Below are positions 1 through 8,024 of a DNA stretch of 41,236 nucleotides, piece after piece (the stretch's first letter is position 1; each line of letters starts with the position of its first letter). The notes beneath the pieces were generated by a model. It saw nothing but the letters and a program-made list of their open reading frames with translations, was not told the DNA's origin and ran no database searches. Origin of the DNA: Bacteroidales bacterium (lineage in GTDB: Bacteria; Bacteroidota; Bacteroidia; Bacteroidales; WCHB1-69); assembly GCA_024400785.1 (NCBI GenBank), contig JAKSME010000006.1:1-41236 (forward strand). Reading direction: 5' to 3'. Made by a program: the position numbers and the translations under genes.

Positions 1-7
1 AATTAAG

Positions 8-177
8 AATTCATAATGCATAATGAAAATTCGCATTGTTGAAACGGAGTAGCGGGGATTCAATTATGCATTGTGAATTAAGCATTGAAAATGCATAATT
101 CACAATGCATAATGAAAATTCGCATTGTTGAAACGGAGTAGCGGAGATTTAATTATGCATTGTGAATTAAGCATTGA
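8..177. repeat. Tandem 81-bp duplication built of AATGCAT-type heptamers
   Basis: Two near-identical copies, 8-88 and 97-177, are offset by 89 bp and differ at only a few bases. Each has a left arm of AATGCAT-like heptamers, a spacer of about 35 bp with the core GAAACGGAGTAGCGG, and a right arm in the opposite orientation. The 16-mer at 64-79 is the exact reverse complement of 97-112, so copies can fold into hairpins. A related spacer end (AGCGGAGATTCAATT, reverse strand) recurs at 15218-15232. The array sits just upstream of the promoter of the first gene. Confidence 0.9.
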
Positions 178-221
178 GCATTGAGCATTAAGCAAAAGCA
201 TTGCACATTGGAAAATTTTTG

Positions 222-229
222 TACTTTTG
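222..229 (+). promoter_or_regulatory. Bacteroidota -7 element TACTTTTG before the papain-like gene
   Basis: TACTTTTG matches the TAnnTTTG consensus of Bacteroidota primary-sigma promoters. A TTG-containing -33 candidate lies at about 201-204. Transcription would begin near 236, giving a leader of about 36 nt before the ATG at 272. Confidence 0.7.
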
Positions 230-271
230 CGATTGAGTTAGCGGGGAAGGGAAAACCGTAAAATTGTAGAA

Positions 272-3200
272 ATGCAAAGATTTTTATGCTTTTGTGGCAT
301 TTTGTGCCTGATATTTTGTGTGTTTGCGCAGAATGATGCGCAGTTGACGCAACAATATGAACAGATGGAAAGTGTGCTGAGTGCGCGCGATGAGGCGATG
401 CTGCGGGCCTGCCCCGTGCTGAAACTGGACGCCATACAACGGGCGCGACCACTGCCCGCATCGGTCGATAACTCGCGCCTCCCCTTCATGACACCTATTT
501 ATCATCAGTCGGCGCTGGAGTGCGGCCAGGCCTCCAGCATCGCGTACACTTTTTCTTATGAAATGAACTGTCTGCGCGGAACCGACAATAACGGCACTAC
601 GCGCCGCTACCCCACCCATTTTGCCTGGAACTTCTGCAACCAGGGCTCCAGCCGCGGCGTCAGCTTTATGGATACTTGGGAAGTCGTACGCACCGCCGGA
701 ACACCTAATGTGGCCGATTGGGGCGGCTGGTACGATACCGGCGGTCCGTCGCGCTGGGCCACCGGCTACAACCTCTATTACAAAGCCATGCAAAACCGCA
801 TCGTGGAGTTCCTCGCTATCCCAACCGACTCCGAAGAGGGCCTGCTGACACTGAAACATTGGCTGGATAACCACCTCCGCGGCGACAATCACGGCGGCCT
901 CGCCAACTTCTACTCCACCCATGTCCCGAACGGCCACGAAATGCTCCACCAAATTCCCGCCGCCACCCCGCACGCCGGCGAATGGATCGTGCCCGCCTTC
1001 CAAAACAATGTCAATCACGGACAAACCATCGTGGGCTACAATGACTCCATCTGCTGGGACTTTAACGGAGACGGCATGTATACCAACGACCGTGACCTCA
1101 ATAGCGACGGCGTCGTGGATATTCGCGATTGGGAAGTGGGCGCTGTGATTTTCTGCAACTCCTTCGGCACCGATTTCGCCAATGCCGGCTATTGTTATCT
1201 TCCATACCGAAAATTGGCAGAACTTCCTGCCAATGGCGGCATCTGGAATAAGTGCGTTTATGTGGTGAATGTGAAGGAACAGGTGAATCCACGACTTACC
1301 TACAAGGTTACACTGCAACATACCTGCCGCAATAAAATCAAACTTCAAGCCGGCGTTTCCACCAACCTGAGCGCCCCCGCCCCCGACCATGTCATCGATT
1401 GGGCGGTCTTCAATTTCCAAGGCGGCGAACTCTACATGCAAGGCGGAGAAACAGAAGCCGATCAAACTCTGGAACTCGGTCTGGACGTGAGCCGTCTGCT
1501 TGAATTTGTCCAACCGGGGCAACAAGCGAAATTTTTCTTGCAAGTGATTGAAAATGACGAAGATGGAACCGCCAGCGGACAGGTACTGAATTTCTCCTTG
1601 ATGGATTATCAAGGACAGTCGCCGGTGGAGACTCCGTGCGCACAAACTTTTGTGCCCCTTGTGGACAATGGAACGACGACGCTCTCAGTGACACAAAGCA
1701 TTGATTTCGACCGCCCCCGGATGGCACCCGCGCCGCCGGCTATGGAGGCCTTCAGTGATTATAGTTACCAAATTCCCGTGTCGGGAGGTACGGCGCCGTA
1801 TCGTTTCGAGTTTACCAAAGATTATACGATAGAGGAATTTTCCGCCAATTTTCCCGCATCCGCAGGCACTACCGTGAATTTCTCCAATAATGATAATGGC
1901 TATGTCGAGGTTGATCTTCCGTTTTCTTTTCCTTATTATGATGATGAATATCAACATCTTTGCATTTTTTCCGATGGCTATATGACCTTCCGGTATGATA
2001 CCTACAATTGGCCGTTTTTGCAAAGTTCTGAGCAACAACAGAAAGCGACACAGATGATTGCCCCGTTTTGCACCGATATTATTCTTCAGGAGGTGAAAAT
2101 GGAGCGTGCCGGCGATGTCTTTGCGCTTCATTTCCGCGCAAGAGTGGCTTACCAACCCAACAGCTCCTTGAATTATGTGGTGAGATTGTATCCCGATGGC
2201 GTGATTGAAATGTGCTACGGCTCAATGAATTATACGGGGAATGGCGGGCTCTCTCTGATTTCTCGCGGCGACACCCGCATCTGGCAAACCACTCCGGTTT
2301 CAGAAGCCACGGCGGAGGTGATGTCCAACCGCAATTTCCGTTTTACCCCGCAGCCCAAAGTTGATTTTCTGACTTTGAGCCGCGATGGCGTGCTGGCCGG
2401 TGTCTCTCGCGAAGCCTTCACCAATCTGCCTATCCCGATTACCTGTTTCGATATCAACGACCAACGACACGATACGCTGTTGTATTTGAGTTGCGAATAT
2501 GGTAATATGCTGACTATTACTGATGTGATGGTGGATGCCGGAGGTGATGACATTATTTCTGCCGGTGAAGAGGTGGCTTTGTCGTTCACGGTGAGAAATT
2601 TAGACACTGTGGCTTACAACGACTGCCGCGTGCGTTTCACCACGGGTTGCCCGTATGTGGAAATGATTGATGATGAGGAATATTTCGGTTACATCAGTGG
2701 CGGAAATGCTTACACGCTCAATCGGGCCATCCGTTTTCGCGTTCTTCCCGGCACGCCCAACCTTGCCATCGTCGACTTTGTCGCCTTCATCACGAATGAA
2801 AGTTACCCGATGACTTCGATGCAGTCGTTCACGGTCCATAACCATTGGTTGGAGGTGGCTTCGTTTGCCGTTGACGACGGTGGCAACCATTTGGTTGATG
2901 CGGGAGAGAATGACACTTTGCGCGTCTGGTTCAAAAATGCGGGCGTGTCTCCCATCCACGATTTGCAGTTCGAGCTCCATTTCAATGAAACTGACATCAC
3001 CTTGCTCGATACCCGCGACGACCTCTATCTTCTGAATCCCGCTGAAACAAAAATGGTGGAATTTGCCTTCCATCCGGAAGACAATTTCGACGGCCACGGT
3101 GTCTTGGATGCCCTTATTGATGTGACCACTGGCGGGCAATATTCTGAAACCAAGGTTATTACACTGATTACTGAGCTGAATTGTGAGAATTTTGAAAATG

Positions 3201-4177
3201 CCATTCCCTCTAACTTTTCGATGGGGAATATCGCTTGGTCACTCACTGATGAAGCGTCTGTTGATGGTCAATACAGTATGCAGTCAGGTGATATTTCGCA
3301 CAATGACACCACATCCATGAGTTGTACTTTCACAGCGGTGCGCAATGGCGATGTTTCTTTCTATTTCAAAACTTCTACAGAAAACAATTACGACTGGCTC
3401 TATTTCTACATTGACGGAGTTCAGCAGAACCGTTGGTCGGGCACGCACGATTGGGCATACACCGCTTATCCGGTGCAGGTTGGCGAACACACACTTACTT
3501 GGAAATATATCAAGGATTATTCCGTGGACGGCGGCTCCGACTGCGTTTGGGTGGACAATCTCTGTTTCCCGCTCGACAACGAAGCGATTCCGGAGTTGCA
3601 AATCACACCGGCTGCCGTGCAAGTGAGCGCCAATGCCGACGAGATGCTGGTGCCTTTGCATTTTGAGTCGATTACTCCCATTTATCTGTTATTTGAAAAT
3701 CAGGTGATGAATGACGAAAATCAGTCGATGGGCTGGGCAGCCATGGAGTGCGTTCGAGGCTCGTTGGGCGCCTTGCAGTCGCGCGACATCAACCTGTCGA
3801 TACGGATGGCGGGAATGCCGGAAGGAATTTACCACGCTCGCTTGGTCGCTACGGTGACCGATGGCAACCAAGTGGTCGTCCCTATCGAGATAACGGCAAC
3901 GGAAACGGGTGTGAATGAATATGTTGCGGAAAATTTCACCACGAAGGTTTATCCCAATCCGACGAGCGGAAATGTTACGGTAGAGCTCGAAGGCATCGGC
4001 GAGGGAAAAATGGTGAATTGTCGCTTGTTCGACATGTCGGGAAAACAACTCGAATGTTTTCAAAAAACTGAAAATCAGTTTGTTGTTTCGTTAGAAAATT
4101 TTGTTTCTGGACTTTATTTCTTGCAGATGAGCGTTGACGGTGAGTCGCCGCAAGTGGTAAAGATTGTAAAAAGATAA
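272..4177 (+). CDS. T9SS-secreted papain-like (C1 family) cysteine peptidase or pseudopeptidase
   Basis: This 1301-residue secreted protein begins with a signal peptide (residues 1-20, ending VFAQ). Residues 65-330 look like a C1 peptidase: Cys84 in ECGQASS, His249 in NHGQTIVGY, Asn296 in NSFGTDFANAGY. Spacing around the Cys is odd: alignment to papain QGSCGSCWAF could place Cys84 at the first rather than the catalytic cysteine, so activity is unsure. Between His and Asn lies an insert with two EF-hand-like loops (DFNGDGMYTND and DLNSDGVVD, residues 263-283). Residues ~970-1100 resemble a MAM or cleaved-adhesin beta domain. The last ~75 residues (VYPNPTSG ... VKIVKR) form a type A T9SS sorting domain, so the mature protein is expected at the cell surface. 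The ATG at 272 fits the promoter and signal peptide. The MBOAT gene follows six bases after the stop. Confidence 0.85.
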   Translation: MQRFLCFCGILCLIFCVFAQNDAQLTQQYEQMESVLSARDEAMLRACPVLKLDAIQRARPLPASVDNSRLPFMTPIYHQSALECGQASSIAYTFSYEMNCLRGTDNNGTTRRYPTHFAWNFCNQGSSRGVSFMDTWEVVRTAGTPNVADWGGWYDTGGPSRWATGYNLYYKAMQNRIVEFLAIPTDSEEGLLTLKHWLDNHLRGDNHGGLANFYSTHVPNGHEMLHQIPAATPHAGEWIVPAFQNNVNHGQTIVGYNDSICWDFNGDGMYTNDRDLNSDGVVDIRDWEVGAVIFCNSFGTDFANAGYCYLPYRKLAELPANGGIWNKCVYVVNVKEQVNPRLTYKVTLQHTCRNKIKLQAGVSTNLSAPAPDHVIDWAVFNFQGGELYMQGGETEADQTLELGLDVSRLLEFVQPGQQAKFFLQVIENDEDGTASGQVLNFSLMDYQGQSPVETPCAQTFVPLVDNGTTTLSVTQSIDFDRPRMAPAPPAMEAFSDYSYQIPVSGGTAPYRFEFTKDYTIEEFSANFPASAGTTVNFSNNDNGYVEVDLPFSFPYYDDEYQHLCIFSDGYMTFRYDTYNWPFLQSSEQQQKATQMIAPFCTDIILQEVKMERAGDVFALHFRARVAYQPNSSLNYVVRLYPDGVIEMCYGSMNYTGNGGLSLISRGDTRIWQTTPVSEATAEVMSNRNFRFTPQPKVDFLTLSRDGVLAGVSREAFTNLPIPITCFDINDQRHDTLLYLSCEYGNMLTITDVMVDAGGDDIISAGEEVALSFTVRNLDTVAYNDCRVRFTTGCPYVEMIDDEEYFGYISGGNAYTLNRAIRFRVLPGTPNLAIVDFVAFITNESYPMTSMQSFTVHNHWLEVASFAVDDGGNHLVDAGENDTLRVWFKNAGVSPIHDLQFELHFNETDITLLDTRDDLYLLNPAETKMVEFAFHPEDNFDGHGVLDALIDVTTGGQYSETKVITLITELNCENFENAIPSNFSMGNIAWSLTDEASVDGQYSMQSGDISHNDTTSMSCTFTAVRNGDVSFYFKTSTENNYDWLYFYIDGVQQNRWSGTHDWAYTAYPVQVGEHTLTWKYIKDYSVDGGSDCVWVDNLCFPLDNEAIPELQITPAAVQVSANADEMLVPLHFESITPIYLLFENQVMNDENQSMGWAAMECVRGSLGALQSRDINLSIRMAGMPEGIYHARLVATVTDGNQVVVPIEITATETGVNEYVAENFTTKVYPNPTSGNVTVELEGIGEGKMVNCRLFDMSGKQLECFQKTENQFVVSLENFVSGLYFLQMSVDGESPQVVKIVKR

Positions 4178-4183
4178 TCGTCT

Positions 4184-5605
4184 GTGGTTTTCAGTTCGCC
4201 AGTTTTTCTTTTCATCTTTTTCCCTATTATGATGATAATCTATTGGTTATCACCATATAAGGTAAAAAATTGGATTTTGTTGGCGGCAAGTTTGCTCTTC
4301 TATTCGTGGGGCGAACCTCGGTTCGTGCTGGCAGTGGTCGGCACGACGGCGGTTGACTATTTCATCGCGAAAAAGATGGCGACGGGCGAGGGGAGAAGCA
4401 GAAAATACGGGTTGGCGATTTCGCTGGCGATGAATATCGGCTTACTGTTATATTTCAAATATGCCAACTTTTTTGTAGAAAATGTTCAGGCACTTTACAC
4501 GTTGTTTGGTTTGCAACCTTTTGATTGGGTGAAAGTTGCACTTCCAGTGGGTATTTCTTTCATCACTTTTCAGAAGATTTCGTACATGGTGGACGTGTAT
4601 CGCGGCACAGTGGCTCCACAGCGGAAACTTTCAGACCTGCTCCTTTACATCCTGATGTTTCCGCAGTTGATTGCGGGACCGATTGTGCGCTACAAAGACA
4701 TTTCCGAGCAGTTGGTGGAGCGTCGCGAGGCGGATACGGCAGAACGGCGAGTGGTCGGTTTTTCGCGGTTTATGTTCGGTATGGCCAAAAAAGTGTTGGT
4801 AGCCAACGTGTTAGCTGAATACGCAGACGCGGTTTTCGCTGCGGCGCCGGCTGACTTCTCCTCCGCAACAGCATGGCTGGGCATTCTGGCTTACACTTTT
4901 CAAATCTACTTCGACTTCTCCGGCTATTCCGACATGGCACTCGGTTTGGGCCTGATGTTGGGCTTCCGTTTTCCCGAAAACTTCAATTTCCCTTACATCT
5001 CACAGAGTATTACCGAGTTTTGGCGTCGATGGCACATCACGCTGAGTACGTGGATTAAAGACTACCTGTATATCCCGATGGGCGGCAACCGGGTGAAAGT
5101 GCCTCGGATGTATTTCAACCTTGTGTTTGCCTTTTTCATTTCCGGTTTTTGGCACGGTGCTGCGTGGACTTTCATCTTCTGGGGACTCTATCATGGCTTT
5201 TTCCTCATCATAGACAAAATGTGTATGTTGAAGGTGCTGAGGAGGATAGGTAAATTCCCAGCGGTGGTTGGCACTTTTTTTGTGGCGATGGTGGGATGGA
5301 TTTTCTTCCGTGCCGACAGCATGTCGCACGCGTTTTCATATCTGCGCCGCATGTTCGCTTTCAACGGCCGCCCGGACGAATTTTATTGCGACAGTCGGTT
5401 TTTGTGTGCTTTTTTTGTGGCGATTTTCTGCTCCTTCGTTGGTTATTTCGGCAAAGTGGAAAACTTTCAATATCGCTTTTTTGCTGAGCGGCCGGAGAAA
5501 AAATGGCTGGTGGCGGGCTTCTGTCTGGCTGTTGTGTTTTATGTTTGGTGCGGCGGGGCACTTCTGGCCGGCGGCCTGAATCCATTTATATACTTTAGAT
5601 TTTAA
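4184..5605 (+). CDS. MBOAT family membrane O-acyltransferase (AlgI/DltB-like)
   Basis: A polytopic membrane enzyme of 473 residues that in this family transfers acyl groups, usually acetyl, to an extracytoplasmic glycan or polymer. The family signature is clear: RRWHITLSTWIKDYLYIPMGG (281-301) and the conserved MBOAT His324 in GFWHGAAWTF. The start is GTG at 4184, giving the typical N-terminus MVFSSPVFLF; an in-frame ATG start would cut this off. It begins six bases after the stop of the papain-like gene, so the two are probably co-transcribed. The SGNH/AlgJ-like partner often found next to MBOAT genes is not seen here; the next gene encodes a GT-C-like membrane protein. The acceptor polymer cannot be told from sequence. 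Confidence 0.9.
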   Translation: MVFSSPVFLFIFFPIMMIIYWLSPYKVKNWILLAASLLFYSWGEPRFVLAVVGTTAVDYFIAKKMATGEGRSRKYGLAISLAMNIGLLLYFKYANFFVENVQALYTLFGLQPFDWVKVALPVGISFITFQKISYMVDVYRGTVAPQRKLSDLLLYILMFPQLIAGPIVRYKDISEQLVERREADTAERRVVGFSRFMFGMAKKVLVANVLAEYADAVFAAAPADFSSATAWLGILAYTFQIYFDFSGYSDMALGLGLMLGFRFPENFNFPYISQSITEFWRRWHITLSTWIKDYLYIPMGGNRVKVPRMYFNLVFAFFISGFWHGAAWTFIFWGLYHGFFLIIDKMCMLKVLRRIGKFPAVVGTFFVAMVGWIFFRADSMSHAFSYLRRMFAFNGRPDEFYCDSRFLCAFFVAIFCSFVGYFGKVENFQYRFFAERPEKKWLVAGFCLAVVFYVWCGGALLAGGLNPFIYFRF

Positions 5606-5627
5606 GGGGAATGTTCCGTTTTTTTTC

Positions 5628-5635
5628 TAATTTTG
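5628..5635 (+). promoter_or_regulatory. Bacteroidota -7 element TAATTTTG before the GT-C gene
   Basis: TAATTTTG fits TAnnTTTG and lies 33 bp before the ATG at 5668, so this gene can be transcribed separately from the MBOAT gene that ends at 5605. Confidence 0.65.
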
Positions 5636-5667
5636 CATCCCGTTTTAAAGCCACATAAACTCGCAAT

Positions 5668-7293
5668 ATGAAAATAAAATTACCTGAATATCAATGGCTT
5701 AATCGTAATGGAAAGTTTGTTGCCATTGCAGTCATTCTTCTTATCAGTTTTCTGTTGCAATTTCCCTATTTGCGGGAGTTTCCGCTGTTCGTCCATGCCT
5801 GGGCACAGGCCGATTGGTACTCGCTCGCCATCGGCTATGTGGATAACGGAATGGATTTCTTCCACCCACAAACCATGCTGTACAACAAACAAGACCTGGG
5901 ACTGTGGGGAAGTACCATCACTTCGGTAGACTTCCCGATTCATGTGTATTGTGTGGCTTTCCTGATGAAGATTTTTGGCAACACAGCACCGTGGGTTTTC
6001 CGCTGCTGGACGCTGTTATGGAGCATGATAGGCGTTTATTTCCTTTATAAACTCACTTTTCTGCTAACCAAGGATTGGCTTAAATCGCTTCTCCCTGTCA
6101 TGCTTGTTCTCACAGCCCCCACCTACGCCTATTATGCCTGCGGCTTTATACCTTCTATTCCTTCTTTAACTTTTGCCATGATTGGGCTGTGGGGCTATCT
6201 TTCTTATACAGAGAAAGATAATGCCAAATATTTCTATGTCGGTTTCGCTTGTCTTACTTTATCGGCCATGATTCGCTCGTCGCAGGTCGTTTTGCTCATC
6301 GCGGTTTGTTGTTTCGAGTTTTTGCGATTGTTGAAAGGTAAAAGTCACCTCCGCACTATTGTTGCGCCCGTGCTCATCTGTTTCTCAATTTATGTCGCTT
6401 ATTATCTGTGGAACAAGCATTTATCAAATACGTATGGCTCTATGTTTTTGGGAAAACTGATGTTGGCCAGCGATAAATCGGACTTGGGTTATGTGCTTCA
6501 AAATGTGGAAGAACGGTGGAAATTCCACTATTTCCAACGCTTACATCATTGGATAGTGGTTGCGGCTGTGCTGGCAGGTTCTGTTTGTGCCATCATTCGC
6601 CAATGGAAAAAAAGTAATTCCGAAAGTGCATGTGGTAAAGAATGTAAACCGCTGTCATATTGGTATTTGTGGATTATTTGGCTGATAGGGGAAATTTTGT
6701 TTGTGGGTGCGATGGTGATGCAATTCAGCGACCATGACTATTATTTTCTGGACAGTCTTTTCTTGCCCATCATCATGTTGTTGGTTTTGTCGTTGCGGCA
6801 GGTGAAGCCCATTGGCGATTATCGCAAAGCGTTGATTTTCGCACCGTTGTTAGTTGTTTTGAGTGTATTGATGACTGTAAAGGCGACGGAGTTTCAGCAG
6901 CTTCGGCGCAGCGACATGAACGATCCGGCGGTTCGGTCGTACAATAACTTTTTCAAATCCGACCAATTGTTGGATGCGGCGGGAATTTCTCGCGATGCCA
7001 AAATGCTGGCTCTTTTTGCCTATCCCAAAAGTTCCGCCTTCATTGAGATGCATCGCCGCGGATATATTGTGTTAGATACAAAAGAGAAAAAAGTACGCAA
7101 GGCCCTTACCGCCGATTATGATTATATTGTAATTGAAAATCAAATATTTAGAGAAGAATTTGAAAATCACGGATATGTGTTGAAATATCTCAAACCGGTT
7201 ACTCGCAACGAAGGAATAACCGTTTGCACACTCTCAGACTCGTTGGTTTCGCCGACGGTGGAAAGCTTCTTCGAACAAAGTGTTCCCCAATAA
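5668..7293 (+). CDS. GT-C fold membrane glycosyltransferase-like protein
   Basis: A protein of 541 residues with about ten hydrophobic segments. The first (residues 16-33) is followed by a periplasmic loop with HAWAQAD, where Asp49 occupies the position of the conserved acidic residue in the first loop of GT-C enzymes (PMT/ArnT/GT39-GT83 type). Such enzymes use lipid-phosphate sugars to glycosylate proteins or lipids on the outer face of the inner membrane. After the last membrane segment (~400-420) there is a soluble tail of about 120 residues. It has its own promoter and follows the MBOAT gene, which suggests a joint role in decorating an envelope glycan; this is inference. Donor and acceptor are unknown. 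The convergent gene on the other strand ends 53 bp away. Confidence 0.75.
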   Translation: MKIKLPEYQWLNRNGKFVAIAVILLISFLLQFPYLREFPLFVHAWAQADWYSLAIGYVDNGMDFFHPQTMLYNKQDLGLWGSTITSVDFPIHVYCVAFLMKIFGNTAPWVFRCWTLLWSMIGVYFLYKLTFLLTKDWLKSLLPVMLVLTAPTYAYYACGFIPSIPSLTFAMIGLWGYLSYTEKDNAKYFYVGFACLTLSAMIRSSQVVLLIAVCCFEFLRLLKGKSHLRTIVAPVLICFSIYVAYYLWNKHLSNTYGSMFLGKLMLASDKSDLGYVLQNVEERWKFHYFQRLHHWIVVAAVLAGSVCAIIRQWKKSNSESACGKECKPLSYWYLWIIWLIGEILFVGAMVMQFSDHDYYFLDSLFLPIIMLLVLSLRQVKPIGDYRKALIFAPLLVVLSVLMTVKATEFQQLRRSDMNDPAVRSYNNFFKSDQLLDAAGISRDAKMLALFAYPKSSAFIEMHRRGYIVLDTKEKKVRKALTADYDYIVIENQIFREEFENHGYVLKYLKPVTRNEGITVCTLSDSLVSPTVESFFEQSVPQ

Positions 7294-7346
7294 CTTAACG
7301 CAGGTGAAAAAAGAACGGAAAGTTGCAAAAAACCTAATTCATTCCT

Positions 7347-8024
7347 TTAGAAAGTCAAAAATCCCACCCCGATGTTAACGCCGACGAAGTAGTTGCGGCA
7401 GATTCGGTTGGCGGCATTCTCCCAGTCTTCATAGTCGTCGCGCAAGGTGAAAATGCGCAAGCCGGGAAACGAACAACCGATGGAGAGGCCGACATTCAGT
7501 TTCAGAAAGTCTAAAAAGAGAAAATCTCGTCCATATTCAAACTTGAATCCGTAAGCATTTCTAAAAGTCAGCCCTGGGTTTGCTGTGGAGGTGTCATCGA
7601 AACCATACCGCATATAATCGAAGTGAAAGCGCAAGTATTGCCCCATGGGCGCCAACGCGTCACGTTGCAAATACAGTTTGTAAAAAACGCCCGCCCCGTA
7701 AACCACAAGGTCTTTGAAAGTGGCGTCATAGTATTCGTATGAGGCGAACTTGGTTTTGAACCAGGTAAAATTCGCCCCGACTGTACCTCTGCGATGGGCG
7801 ATGATTTCTATGTTGGGTTGTAAAAGGTAGTTGAAGGCCCAGTATTTGGTGTTTCCTCTGAAATTTGGAGCTTTCATGAAACCCGGTGCCATGCTCATTT
7901 CCATGTTCAGCAGCACGCGCCTCCCCATAAAACCGTTGTAGTTGCTTACATACTGCGTGTTTTCTTGCGCGAAAGTTGCAGTAACAATGAAAATGCTGAT
8001 AAGGGTGAATAATGTCTTTTTCAT
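7347..8024 (-). CDS. Secreted, probably outer-membrane beta-barrel protein of unknown function
   Basis: This 225-residue protein has a signal peptide (MKKTLFTLISIFIVTATFAQ) and then alternating aromatic/polar strands such as VGANFTWFKTKF and YLRFHFDYMRYGF. It ends in GVNIGVGFLTF, with the C-terminal Phe typical of outer-membrane barrels. No named family was recognised. It is the last gene of a three-gene minus-strand operon: its ATG overlaps the stop of the M48 protease gene by four bases (8021-8024), which implies coupled translation and a shared function. Confidence 0.7.
   Translation of the reverse strand: MKKTLFTLISIFIVTATFAQENTQYVSNYNGFMGRRVLLNMEMSMAPGFMKAPNFRGNTKYWAFNYLLQPNIEIIAHRRGTVGANFTWFKTKFASYEYYDATFKDLVVYGAGVFYKLYLQRDALAPMGQYLRFHFDYMRYGFDDTSTANPGLTFRNAYGFKFEYGRDFLFLDFLKLNVGLSIGCSFPGLRIFTLRDDYEDWENAANRICRNYFVGVNIGVGFLTF

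Noticed and set aside
284..1645. 453-codon minus-strand frame opposite the papain-like gene
   Set aside because: Shadow of a well-supported plus-strand gene with signal peptide and sorting domain.
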